Assembly (NCBI GenBank): GCA_944389465.1
Contig: CALXML010000005.1
Coordinates: forward strand, 19,894 to 83,893
Origin: an uncultured Alphaproteobacteria bacterium
GTDB lineage: Bacteria > Pseudomonadota > Alphaproteobacteria > Rs-D84
Direction: 5' to 3'
Length of the DNA: 64,000 nt
Positions 34,924 to 44,025 of this stretch are shown in pieces. Each line of letters starts with the position of its first letter. The stretch's first letter is position 1. The position numbers and the translations under genes were made by a program. The notes under the pieces are model-generated. The model worked only from the letters and a program-made list of their open reading frames with translations. It ran no database searches and was not told where the DNA came from.

Positions 34924-34941
34924 TGATATGTTGTTGTTAAA

Positions 34942-35541
34942 ATGAATCCAAAAATAGAAAAACTTGTAAAACAATTTGCAAAATTGCCGCGTCTGGGGTC
35001 ACGCGCGGCGGGGCGTATAGTATTGGCACTGTTACAGGATAAAACCGGACGTGCGGAAAGTTTGGCAAATGCATTGCTGGACGCGGCCACAACAATTCGG
35101 CCATGTCCGATATGTGGCGTTTTGACGGATGCGACATCGCAGTCATGTGAATTTTGTCGTGATGTGTCGCGTGCAAATGGCCAATTGTGCATAGTGCGCG
35201 ACCTGTCTGATGTTTGGACATTGGAAAAATCAGCGGTATTTCATGGCCGGTATCATATCTTGGGGGGCTTGATTTTCGGTGCGGCGGGCACTATGCCGGA
35301 TGATTTGAATATTTCATTCCTGCCACAACGCATAAAAAATGAAAACATTGCCGAGGTTATATTCGCACTGCCCAACACAGTAGAGGGCAAAACAACCCAG
35401 CATTATGTAATGTCCGTTATTGGTACTGATTCCGGTGCGCGTTTTTCAGAATTGGCGTCTGGCGTGCCATTGGGCGGTGATTTGGATTATTTGGATGATG
35501 GCACATTGTCATTGGCATTTGGTGGACGACGGGAATTATAA
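34942..35541 (+). CDS. recR: Recombination protein RecR
   Basis: 199 residues. RecR with RecO loads RecA at single-strand gaps. Seen: N-terminal HhH (FAKLPRLGSRAAGRIVLAL), C4 zinc finger CPICGVLTDAT..CEFC, Toprim start LCIVRDLSDVWTLEKS, and GGDLDYLDDGTL near the end. The stop directly abuts rsmA (TAA-ATG). Confidence 0.96.
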   Translation: MNPKIEKLVKQFAKLPRLGSRAAGRIVLALLQDKTGRAESLANALLDAATTIRPCPICGVLTDATSQSCEFCRDVSRANGQLCIVRDLSDVWTLEKSAVFHGRYHILGGLIFGAAGTMPDDLNISFLPQRIKNENIAEVIFALPNTVEGKTTQHYVMSVIGTDSGARFSELASGVPLGGDLDYLDDGTLSLAFGGRREL

Positions 35542-36372
35542 ATGATTGCGACTGAAAAAATAAAATCTTTGCCACCGGTATCAGAAATGATGCGCGATGC
35601 GGGACTGGAACCTAAAAAACAGTTCGGCCAAAATTTTTTATTTGATTTGAATTTGACCGGTCGTATTGCGCGCAGTGTACCGAACCTAGATTCTGTACCG
35701 GTCATAGAGGTTGGCCCCGGTCCCGCTGGATTGACGCGTGCATTATTATTGGCCGGTGCAACGCGTGTTATTGCAATTGAAAAAGATAAAACAACCAAAC
35801 CAATATTGGATAGGGTTATTTCCGCATCAGATGGCAGATTGACGGTAATATATGATGATGCATTACGGGTTGATTTTGCCGCATTGGGAATTGATGAATA
35901 TGCAATTTGTTCTAATTTGCCGTATAACGTTGGTACTGAATTATTAACCAGATGGTTGGTGCGTATGGCGAATGGTGCACCGATAAAATCTATGACGCTG
36001 ATGTTTCAACGCGAAGTGGCCCAACGTATCGTTGCCCATGTTGGTGATGAACAATATGGACGCTTGGCAGTATTAACATCATTGGTTGCAGATGCGCGAA
36101 TTTTGTTTGATGTGCCGAATACCGCTTTTGTTCCACGCCCGCGTGTGCAAAGTGCGGTTGTGCAAATAATTCCAAATGCTGATAAAATAAAATCAGTTGG
36201 TGATATATCGCGCGTTGAAAAAATAACGGCCAAATTATTTGGTATGCGTCGCAAAATGATACGCGGAATTATTTCTGGGGTGGATTGGGAAAAATATGGT
36301 TTAACAGGCACCGAACGTGCCGAAGAATTGCATCCGGAAATATTTGCGTTGCTGGCGCGTGATTTGGTATAA
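35542..36372 (+). CDS. rsmA: 16S rRNA dimethyltransferase (KsgA)
   Basis: 276 residues. Adds two methyls to each of two adjacent adenines near the 16S rRNA 3' end. Seen: KKQFGQNFLFDLNLTGRIA, SAM site VIEVGPGPAGLTRALL (GxGxG), and catalytic NLPYNVGTELL. C-terminal helical domain has FGMRRKMIRGII. Immediately downstream of recR. Confidence 0.97.
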   Translation: MIATEKIKSLPPVSEMMRDAGLEPKKQFGQNFLFDLNLTGRIARSVPNLDSVPVIEVGPGPAGLTRALLLAGATRVIAIEKDKTTKPILDRVISASDGRLTVIYDDALRVDFAALGIDEYAICSNLPYNVGTELLTRWLVRMANGAPIKSMTLMFQREVAQRIVAHVGDEQYGRLAVLTSLVADARILFDVPNTAFVPRPRVQSAVVQIIPNADKIKSVGDISRVEKITAKLFGMRRKMIRGIISGVDWEKYGLTGTERAEELHPEIFALLARDLV

Positions 36373-36410
36373 TATTTTTGTTGGGATTTAAAAGCCGAGA
36401 GAGAGAAAAC

Positions 36411-38114
36411 ATGACACTGCCCATTTTAATATTTTTTGTAATACTGTTCATATTGGTCTGTGTATTACGTGTGGCACGGATTGGCGCGTTGGTTGCATTT
36501 TTATTGGCCGGTGTTTTATCAGGACCATATGTTTTTGATTTGTTCAAATTGACAGATACATGGATGTTTTTGGGTGATTTGGGCATAATGTTTTTATGGT
36601 TTACGTTGGGATTGGAAATAAATATGCGTCGCCTGTGGGATATGCGGCGTACTATTTTTGGCTTTGGCGCGGCACAGGTTTTAATGGTTGCAATAATGTT
36701 GCTGCCGATTTTAATGGGCATAACACCGTGGACAATATTGGGGTGTATAATGGTGTCGTTATTACTGGCGATGTCCAGCACTTCCGAAGATATGCAATTA
36801 TTAACCGACAGAAATCAGTTAAATACAAATATGGGCCGACAAACATTTTCCATCTTGTTATTCCAAGATTTATTGTCCATTCCATTACTGGCAATGTTAC
36901 CGGTATTTGCCGGCAAAAGTTTTAATTTGGGTGCAACCGCAATTGATATATTGGTACTGTCAGTTGCACTGATTGTTGGCGTTGTGGTTGTTGGACGCTT
37001 TGTTTTAAATCCATTAATGCGATTGGTTGCGCGATTAAAATCCAAAGAGGCTTTTTTACTAACCATAATGCTGAATATAATTATTTGGGCATTGGTTATG
37101 GATTGGATGGGCCTGCCGGCTGGTTTGGGCGCGTTTTTGGCGGGTATGCTGTTATCTGAAACAATATATCGTCATCAAATCAGTGCGGAAATATCGCCAT
37201 ATTCAATGCTGTTTTTGGCATTTTTCTTTGTTGCGCTGGGGATGGGATTGAATTTACCGCTGTTACAGGAAAATTGGTATATTGTTTTGGCCGGTGTTGT
37301 TGGGCTGGTTGTGATAAAGTTTATTGCAATATTTATTGTTGCGCGTGTACGCCATGTGTCTGTGCCGGATGCTGCCGGAATTGCATTAATATTATCACAG
37401 GGTGGCGAGTTTGGTTTGTTAATGTTACAGACAATGAAAACTGCTGGCATAGACGCGTTACCAGATGCGCATCAGGAAATTTTAACTGCTATAATCATTG
37501 TATCAATAATGTTAACACCAATATTAATGGCGGTGTTTGATTATCTGCGTCGTCGTGGCAAGATTTTATCAGCATATCCATTGCGCACATTGGACGATAT
37601 TGATAAAAGTGCAAAGCCTGTTGTTATAATTTGTGGTTTTGGACGTGTTGGTCAAATTGTCGCACAAATGTTAAGGGCTGAAAATATCCCATACGTTGCC
37701 ATAGATTTGGATGTAAACGCCGTTATGTTGGGACGTGAATATGGTTTTAACGTTATGTATGGAAACACGTGCAGTGATGCGGTATTGCGTGATTTGGGAC
37801 TGACCCGTCGTACGCGTGCGGTGGTGGTTGCGCTGGATAATGTTGCAACCGCAAAAAACACGATATTAACAGTACGAAACATTAATCCACGTGTAAAAAT
37901 ATTCGCCCGTGCCCGCAATTTGGCCGACACCCGTGAATTGTTAAAAGAGGGCGCAGTTCAGGCCCTGCCTGAAACCATTGAATCATCATTTTTCTTGGGG
38001 TACGATGTGCTGTCGCATTTGGGTGTGTCGGACAAAAAAATAAATAATTTATTGGAACAAATGCGTGCAGATAATTATGCAGGTGTTGAACAAACAATAG
38101 CAGATAAACACTAG
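36411..38114 (+). CDS. Kef-type K+/H+ antiporter
   Basis: 567 residues from ATG 36411; purine-rich GAGAGAGAGA ribosome site supports it. CPA2 family: about 12 spans with SSTSEDMQLL and SQGGEFGLLML (~residues 120 and 330) typical of Kef/CPA2 antiporters, followed by a RCK_N/TrkA-N domain whose Rossmann loop is VVIICGFGRVGQIVAQML (~405). KefB/C exchange K+ for H+ and protect against electrophiles when glutathione adducts bind; here whether glutathione is the ligand cannot be told. Stop TAG. Confidence 0.88.
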   Translation: MTLPILIFFVILFILVCVLRVARIGALVAFLLAGVLSGPYVFDLFKLTDTWMFLGDLGIMFLWFTLGLEINMRRLWDMRRTIFGFGAAQVLMVAIMLLPILMGITPWTILGCIMVSLLLAMSSTSEDMQLLTDRNQLNTNMGRQTFSILLFQDLLSIPLLAMLPVFAGKSFNLGATAIDILVLSVALIVGVVVVGRFVLNPLMRLVARLKSKEAFLLTIMLNIIIWALVMDWMGLPAGLGAFLAGMLLSETIYRHQISAEISPYSMLFLAFFFVALGMGLNLPLLQENWYIVLAGVVGLVVIKFIAIFIVARVRHVSVPDAAGIALILSQGGEFGLLMLQTMKTAGIDALPDAHQEILTAIIIVSIMLTPILMAVFDYLRRRGKILSAYPLRTLDDIDKSAKPVVIICGFGRVGQIVAQMLRAENIPYVAIDLDVNAVMLGREYGFNVMYGNTCSDAVLRDLGLTRRTRAVVVALDNVATAKNTILTVRNINPRVKIFARARNLADTRELLKEGAVQALPETIESSFFLGYDVLSHLGVSDKKINNLLEQMRADNYAGVEQTIADKH

Positions 38115-38132
38115 GCTATCGTTAATATGTGA

Positions 38133-38160
38133 TATAAATGTCCCGTTTGGGACATTTATA
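38133..38160 (+). terminator. Terminator after the Kef gene
   Basis: Perfect 12-pair stem TATAAATGTCCC/GGGACATTTATA with GTTT loop followed by a T-rich stretch. Confidence 0.75.
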
Positions 38161-38209
38161 TTTGATTTTATATGCGTGGACTGTTATATTTCGGAATATG
38201 GTGAATTTA

Positions 38210-38758
38210 ATGAAAAACAAAATTTGGAAATATATTGCAATAATTGTTGCGGCAATATTTGCCGACCAATTGACCAAGGGGATATTATTATACTTGATAA
38301 CTGGTTCTGTGCCACTGTTTGGGGCGGCGTGGGATTTGGTGCCAGTGCCCTATATAATGGCACAGGTGTGCAACTTCTTTAACATAATATTTACGTGGAA
38401 TCCGGGGGCGTCATTTTCAATGTTGCGCACACTGGGCGAAGCGGCCCCGATAATCATTATAATTGCAACTGGGTTTATAATTGGATTTATTGCGTATTAT
38501 TTATTTGCGCGTGCACCAAAATATGAACGTGCGCCGTTGGCTTTAATTGTTGGTGGTGCGGTTGGCAATTTGATTGACCGTGTTCGTTTTGGCGCGGTAA
38601 TTGACTTTTTGGATTTTCATATTGGCGGCTGGCATTATCCTGCATTTAATGTTGCGGATATGTGCATTGTAATTGGTGTTGCATGGCTGATATTAAACTT
38701 TATATTGGCGCGCCGTCGTTGTGTACGTGCTGATAAATCAGATAACAATGGGAAATAG
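38210..38758 (+). CDS. lspA: Prolipoprotein signal peptidase (LspA)
   Basis: 182 residues from ATG 38210 (GGTGA site 5 bases ahead); an alternative in-frame ATG lies at 38198. Four spans. It cuts lipoprotein signal peptides at the membrane. Catalytic Asp pair visible: GNLIDRVRFGAVIDFLDFH and PAFNVADMCI, plus FADQLTK and TWNPGASFSML of the family. yidC starts 2 bases after its stop. Confidence 0.95.
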   Translation: MKNKIWKYIAIIVAAIFADQLTKGILLYLITGSVPLFGAAWDLVPVPYIMAQVCNFFNIIFTWNPGASFSMLRTLGEAAPIIIIIATGFIIGFIAYYLFARAPKYERAPLALIVGGAVGNLIDRVRFGAVIDFLDFHIGGWHYPAFNVADMCIVIGVAWLILNFILARRRCVRADKSDNNGK

Positions 38759-38760
38759 TT

Positions 38761-40332
38761 ATGGTTAAATATATAAATAATAATTCTGGGTTTCAACAGT
38801 GGAATGCCGCGCGTGACGCGAATACTAAAAAATCAAGATTGGGCGGAATTTTATGGTGGTTTATTTTATTCTTGGCCGCGTGGTGGTTGCTGTCATGGTG
38901 GATGGCACCAAATAATACCAGCACGGTTTCAGATACGACAAAAACAGAAATGGTTAATGTATCCGCGGTGCCTGTGTCTGAAATATCATCTGAAAATTTA
39001 ACTGCAAATGTTCAGGGTTTGCGTATATCTGATGTACGGTTGTTGAAATATGCCGCCGACGCATCAGATGATAATTCGGCCCCTGTTGAATTACTGGGGG
39101 CGGAAAACACATATGCGTTGGTTGGTATGATTGCAAACGGCACAGACGTACCGACCCAAACAACCATATGGAAGCAAAACGGTGACACATACACATGGCG
39201 TAATTCTGATGGTATTGAATTTACACGTACAATAACAATTGATGGCTATGTAATATCCGTGGCGGACACCATTAAAAACACAACTGGTTCAGACATTGCC
39301 ATTGCGCCATATGCAGAAATCATTCGCGCAAATGATATGGAATCATCCGCCGGCGTGTATACAGGTTCTGTTGCATATGTAAATTCAGACATGGAACACG
39401 AAGATTGGCCACGCATTGCGGATAAATCTTTTGCATATTCCACAACCAATGGTTACGTTGGATTTGTTGACCAGTATTGGGAAACAGTGTTATCCGTTGC
39501 CAGTCCTGACCAAACAATGCGTGTGCGTCCATTGGGCGATTTGTTCAGTGCCGATGCCGCCGCCGCACCTGTTAACATTGCAGCGGGTGAAACCAAAACA
39601 ATAACAACCAATCTGTATATGGGCCCACGTGACCATCGCATTTTGCAATCAGCGGATACATATATTGCGGGCATAGATGAAACAGTTGATTATGGGTGGT
39701 TCTGGTTCTTTGTGCGTCCGATATTATGGTTGCTGCATATATTAAATTCATTTGTAATGAATTATGGTGTGGCGATTATATTAATGACATTGTTGCTGCG
39801 TTTGGCGATGTGGCCGCTGACGCGTAAATCATACGTTTCAATGATGGCAATGCAAAAAATGCAGCCTGAAATGGCCCGTATTCAGAAACTATACGCCAAT
39901 GACAAGGCACGTATGCAAATGGAAATAATGCGCCTGTATCAAACGCATAAAACATCACCAATGTCGGGCTGTCTGCCGATGTTGATTCAGATTCCAATTT
40001 TCTTTGCATTGTACAAGGCTTTGTTAATATCAGTTCAAATGCGCAGTGCACATTTTCTGTGGATATCTGATTTGGCATCAATGGACCCATACTTTATTTT
40101 GCCGATATTAATGGGTGCGACAATGTGGCTGCAACAGCATTTACAAACCGCGTCCACCACCGCGCAGGCAAATGATACGGTTGCCCAAACGCAAAAGATG
40201 ATGAAGTGGATGCCATTGCTGTTTACTGTAATGTTTGCATGGATGCCGGCTGGATTGGTTTTATATTGGACCGTGTCAAATATATTCGGTATCGGCCAAA
40301 TGTATTATATTAAAAAGATAACCCGCAAATAA
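38761..40332 (+). CDS. yidC: Membrane protein insertase YidC
   Basis: 523 residues. Inserts and folds inner-membrane proteins. N-terminal span (WWFILFLAAWWLLSWWM), a periplasmic beta domain (~60-310), then the core: MNYGVAIILMTLLLRLAMWPLTRKSY, KTSPMSGCLPMLIQIPIFFALYKAL, and MPAGLVLYWTVSNIFGIGQMYYI. Basic Arg in TM1 groove (LLRLAMWP) is kept. Its end overlaps the convergent 40305 gene by 28 bases. Confidence 0.97.
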   Translation: MVKYINNNSGFQQWNAARDANTKKSRLGGILWWFILFLAAWWLLSWWMAPNNTSTVSDTTKTEMVNVSAVPVSEISSENLTANVQGLRISDVRLLKYAADASDDNSAPVELLGAENTYALVGMIANGTDVPTQTTIWKQNGDTYTWRNSDGIEFTRTITIDGYVISVADTIKNTTGSDIAIAPYAEIIRANDMESSAGVYTGSVAYVNSDMEHEDWPRIADKSFAYSTTNGYVGFVDQYWETVLSVASPDQTMRVRPLGDLFSADAAAAPVNIAAGETKTITTNLYMGPRDHRILQSADTYIAGIDETVDYGWFWFFVRPILWLLHILNSFVMNYGVAIILMTLLLRLAMWPLTRKSYVSMMAMQKMQPEMARIQKLYANDKARMQMEIMRLYQTHKTSPMSGCLPMLIQIPIFFALYKALLISVQMRSAHFLWISDLASMDPYFILPILMGATMWLQQHLQTASTTAQANDTVAQTQKMMKWMPLLFTVMFAWMPAGLVLYWTVSNIFGIGQMYYIKKITRK

Positions 40333-40682
40333 GCAATACGATTAACCAGTTTATATAACGCACGTGGTGTTTGTATAAATGGTGCACGCAGGCCGATGGC
40401 GCATTTGCATACCGCAACACAGGAATGCAAATGCGCCATCCGCCACATAAAATCATGGGGCAGGGTGGCATTTAATAAAATAAAACGCCATCCATTTGTC
40501 CCCAGTAATTTAATGGCGCGATTGTTTAACGCAATTGGCGTAATATGCCCGCACCGTACAAATTGATACATCAGATATTTTCCACCGCCACGATAAATAA
40601 TCGGCGCACAATGCAGTGGCGCACGACAAAATATACGTGGCAGTTTTTTTGTGGTATTTGGTGCAAATCCAATTATTAACAT
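40305..40682 (-). CDS. Hypothetical protein with Cys/His pattern
   Basis: 125 residues. Begins MLIIGFAPNTTKKLPRIFCR, has YQFVRCGHITPI mid-protein and a tail of the form HSCVAVCKCAIGL..FIQTPRALYKL. The late Cys followed by a helix and 'TP..Ly..l' recalls small phage-borne cysteine-peptidase-like (NlpC/P60-like) hypothetical proteins, but this is weak. Catalytic activity is not assigned. It overlaps yidC tail to tail by 28 bases. Confidence 0.6.
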   Translation of the reverse strand: MLIIGFAPNTTKKLPRIFCRAPLHCAPIIYRGGGKYLMYQFVRCGHITPIALNNRAIKLLGTNGWRFILLNATLPHDFMWRMAHLHSCVAVCKCAIGLRAPFIQTPRALYKLVNRIAYLRVIFLI

Positions 40683-40776
40683 TTTTGTTCCTGTATGTTT
40701 TTATGTGTGCATCAGTTGTTGCGCAATTCTGTTGCGGCCACACGAAAGTAATTTTTCGTGTGGCTGGCATGGTGTT

Positions 40777-41121
40777 TTATTCAATCCAGCCACGTTCTGT
40801 GGCGGCCTGTTCAATTATACCCATTGCATCATTCCATAATTTTGCCGCATAATTTTCAGCCCAATTATATTGATGTGGTGCACGCCGCCGGTCGCCAAAT
40901 TTTTTCATAATATCCAATTGCTGGTTGGATAATTGACCCGCCAAATACAGTTTGGTTATCAGTGTTTCTACATCCAGAACCTCGCAAACGCGTTTGGAAT
41001 TTCCGCGATTTCGTGCAAATCCATTTTGCAGCGATTTTGAATACAGAAACCAGAACCACAATTGTTCTGCGTTTTGGAATTTTTCTGTTTGATATACGTT
41101 TTGGTGTTTTTGTGTTTTCAT
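40777..41121 (-). CDS. Hypothetical 114-residue protein
   Basis: Starts MKTQKHQNVYQTEKFQNA; ATG 41121 chosen because GGAG/AAGGAG lies just upstream (a GTG at 41130 is the alternative). Aromatic-rich LWFWFLYSKSLQNGFARNR, then a helical part (VETLITKLYLAGQLSNQQL) and a tail NAMGIIEQAATERGWIE. No signal or membrane segment. I know no function; it is probably a conserved alphaproteobacterial family because the sequence is well-formed. No operon partner is obvious. Confidence 0.65.
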   Translation of the reverse strand: MKTQKHQNVYQTEKFQNAEQLWFWFLYSKSLQNGFARNRGNSKRVCEVLDVETLITKLYLAGQLSNQQLDIMKKFGDRRRAPHQYNWAENYAAKLWNDAMGIIEQAATERGWIE

Positions 41122-41299
41122 TTTCTCCACTCCTTGTTATAAGGTTGATATGCTATGGATGTATAATCAAATAATTGTATTCTGTAAAAGATTACAACCG
41201 ATGGTTGAACAACGAATCAGAAAATATATTCATTGCTGGATTTTTTGTTTTAAGAACGAATCGCGAAAAAATCCATTTATTAAATTCAGCAAATAAAAA

Positions 41300-41319
41300 A
41301 TGCGCACGAACGTGCGCAT
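41300..41319 (-). terminator. Second terminator-like hairpin below virB10
   Basis: ATGCGCACG/CGTGCGCAT with AA loop and, on the minus strand, a run of T. The rest of 41122-41444 holds a long inverted repeat GGATTTTTT/AAAAAATCC (41232-41276 region) and a tandem TCTGTTCTC pair; no gene is visible. Confidence 0.6.
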
Positions 41320-41444
41320 AAAAATAAAGTTGAATTATTTATAGTTCATATTTGATACATTTCAAGTCCCCTAATACTTAACCCGTTATTGCGCCCCGCG
41401 CATCCGCGCGGACAACATCTGTTCTCTGTACTCTGTTCTCTAAC

Positions 41445-41470
41445 AAAAACGGGGCATTGCCCCGTTTTTA
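41445..41470 (-). terminator. Terminator of the vir operon
   Basis: AAAAACGGGGC/GCCCCGTTTTT with ATT loop, overlapping the virB10 stop codon. Confidence 0.88.
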
Positions 41471-43996
41471 CTGTATTGGTGGGAAACAGTCGCCACCGGC
41501 CTCGGGGCAACAGTTGAATCCCTGTTCACCCATATCAGTATAAATTTCCCCCGGACAGCAACCATATTCATCGGGCAGTGCGCCACCCTCGCACGTGATG
41601 ACGGTTTCTGTTGTTGCTTCTTCGGCAGGTGCATCAACAAAAGGATTTTGTATCGCATCACCATCATACGTCAGTCCCAATATACCCTCGTTATAATCCT
41701 GATTGCCACTGATACCGGTTAATGAACCGTTGTTAAAACCACCATATTGGCTGTTGATATCGGCAGATGAGACCGTACCATAATTGGATTGGAATTGGTC
41801 TTTTTGGTTTTGATACAACGCATCCTGTTGGGCATTATTAATTGCCTGATAGTTCAGTGATTGACAATATGCCAACACCGTTCTGTAATCATAACCAGAT
41901 TCTGCAATAACCTGTGCGGTCAGGGTTGGGTCTATGTCCCACATACCATCATCCGTTTTATTAGTGCAATACTGGTCCAAATTGAACGAGCGCACCTGAC
42001 CTGTCCACGAACCGTCTGAATAATCAATTTTGGGTATCGCACTTTTACGCCAATCGTCTTGACGTATGTTGCGGGTGTCTGGGGCCTTCCCAGAAGCCGC
42101 AGTAACCGTTTCAACAGAACATTCCTTGCTGTTACCAGTACCACACGTGATAACCAAATCTTGTGGTGAATATACTGTTATACGTGTACCCGCGGCAATT
42201 GAAAACGGTGGAACGGTATTATCCAATGCATCAACAATTAATTTTTGTGCAACCTGATTCCATGCGGAAATAACCTCTTGCTTGGCCAATTCAGATGAAC
42301 GAACCGTGCCACTTTGTACAACGGTGTTATTATCCAAATCAATTTGGTTTACAAATGTATCGGCAATTGGTGCAATCAAATTCACCGCCGCCGGCACAAT
42401 GGCCGTCAGCATTGGCATAACCAATTGTTCAACGTAATCGGTACTGCCATGCCCCGGAACACCGGCACGTCCCTGTGAATCACCAGAAAACGGTGCATTT
42501 GCAGTACTGAAATTAAATTCCACACCACTGGGCAATATAAATTGATACCAATTTATTTGCATACGACCAATTGATTTATATGGTCCGGGTAATTCACCGG
42601 TGACATAACCCAACATTAATGTACCGGTTGGTATCACAACAGTGCGACCATCGTCCGAATAAACATTGCGGTCAACGGTGGCGCGCACAGGCAATGTTTG
42701 GCCAGAACATACACCTGCGCTGTTGCAACCATACAATGATGGATCGGCACGCACTTCGGATACAATTGTTGCCGGAATTGGCTTATATTGGCGCAGAACA
42801 AATTTTCTGTCAAACGGGTTAGATGAAAATACCGCCGTACCACTGGTGCCGATTATAACATCTGTTTGTTCTTTCGTTTTTAACTCAATACGTCCCGGAA
42901 AACTGGCACCTGTTTGGCCATTGGTTGATTGTGGCAACGGCAACGCATTTATTTCCGCGGCGGTTAATTGTGTCGCCTTGTTAACTGTTTTTGTTGTTGC
43001 CGGATTGGACAATTGCGGTAACGTGCCATTTTGAATTGTAACATATCCAATATGTTCGGCATCAGTTCCAATTTTTTGTGCAGGATTATCTATATCAGTA
43101 ATCAAACCATTGTCTGGATTATAAATGCCTGTTGGATTTTCGCATTCTGTATCATCAAATGGGTGAAAATAGTACGAACCACCACTGGGGCGAATCCAAC
43201 CACTTTGCACGCCGGATAAATTATATGCAGGCATGGCAAAGTCAGAACAGGCCTCGGGCGGGCGAACATATTCGGGTTCTGTTTCAATCACTGTTTTTGA
43301 AACGGTTGCAGGTTCATCAAATGCAAATGAATTTGATGGTGCAATTGATTCCACGTCATTGATAATTTCCTGTTTGTATGTTGGGGCAACCGGTTCTGGG
43401 TCTGGCATTACAACGGGTTCGGGTTCTGGCAACGGTTCTGGGTCCGATACTGGTTTCGGCACAGATACCTGTACAGGTTCTGGTTCTGGCAATTCTGGTT
43501 CTTTTGCGCCCAAAACCAAAACAACCTTGTCCGTGTTTTTCATAATATCAGGGTCACTGACCTTGCGCCAATCAATGTATAATTCCACGGCCCGTGCATC
43601 CGCCCCAGAGGTTGGTTTATATGTCAAAACCACAGAACAAGATATTTCTGAATCAATTTGTCCCATATTGGTACATGTTTGTTGTGGCTGTTCCAACCCA
43701 TCAACATCAGAAGCCAACCGCACATCCATAATTTTGGCCGGCGCACTGGCTGAAATTTTAACGGTTTCAGTTTCAGATTCCCCAACCAAAACATTGGCCC
43801 AATCAATTGTATCCGGCGCAATTGTTAATACAGTTGCAATTTCATCTGTATTTTCCAGTTTTTCTTCTTCGTGGCGTGTCAACAACAATGTTAACAAAAT
43901 CAGCACCACAACAAATGCAGCCGCCAACAACAGCCATTGAATATGCTTTGGTGTATTTTTACGTAAATCAGAAAATTGCTTTTTTAACTTGTTCAT
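41468..43996 (-). CDS. virB10: VirB10/TraB/TrbI-family type IV secretion protein with extra domains
   Basis: 842 residues from ATG 43996. One membrane span (~19-40). Then an Ig-like segment resembling ASH/HYDIN domains (~55-160: TIDWANVLVGESETETVKIS..., paired Cys), a Pro/Glu-rich linker (EPEPVQVSVPKPVSDPEPLP), and the TrbI core (~370-640: VVIPTGTLMLGYVTGEL, RMQINWYQFILPSGVEFNF, SGDSQGRAGVPGHGSTDYVE). The tail (~795-842) is Cys-rich with GCCPG and NCCPEAGGDC. VirB10 spans both membranes in T4SS core complexes. Last gene of a three-gene operon. Confidence 0.82.
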   Translation of the reverse strand: MNKLKKQFSDLRKNTPKHIQWLLLAAAFVVVLILLTLLLTRHEEEKLENTDEIATVLTIAPDTIDWANVLVGESETETVKISASAPAKIMDVRLASDVDGLEQPQQTCTNMGQIDSEISCSVVLTYKPTSGADARAVELYIDWRKVSDPDIMKNTDKVVLVLGAKEPELPEPEPVQVSVPKPVSDPEPLPEPEPVVMPDPEPVAPTYKQEIINDVESIAPSNSFAFDEPATVSKTVIETEPEYVRPPEACSDFAMPAYNLSGVQSGWIRPSGGSYYFHPFDDTECENPTGIYNPDNGLITDIDNPAQKIGTDAEHIGYVTIQNGTLPQLSNPATTKTVNKATQLTAAEINALPLPQSTNGQTGASFPGRIELKTKEQTDVIIGTSGTAVFSSNPFDRKFVLRQYKPIPATIVSEVRADPSLYGCNSAGVCSGQTLPVRATVDRNVYSDDGRTVVIPTGTLMLGYVTGELPGPYKSIGRMQINWYQFILPSGVEFNFSTANAPFSGDSQGRAGVPGHGSTDYVEQLVMPMLTAIVPAAVNLIAPIADTFVNQIDLDNNTVVQSGTVRSSELAKQEVISAWNQVAQKLIVDALDNTVPPFSIAAGTRITVYSPQDLVITCGTGNSKECSVETVTAASGKAPDTRNIRQDDWRKSAIPKIDYSDGSWTGQVRSFNLDQYCTNKTDDGMWDIDPTLTAQVIAESGYDYRTVLAYCQSLNYQAINNAQQDALYQNQKDQFQSNYGTVSSADINSQYGGFNNGSLTGISGNQDYNEGILGLTYDGDAIQNPFVDAPAEEATTETVITCEGGALPDEYGCCPGEIYTDMGEQGFNCCPEAGGDCFPPIQ

Positions 43997-44025
43997 TCCG
44001 TATCCACAATTACGCAATCATTACT

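Noticed and set aside
43233..43940. 235-codon Ser/Gly/Thr-rich plus-strand frame
   Set aside because: Antisense shadow of the Pro/Glu-rich and Ig-like part of virB10; the long open frame follows from that codon bias.
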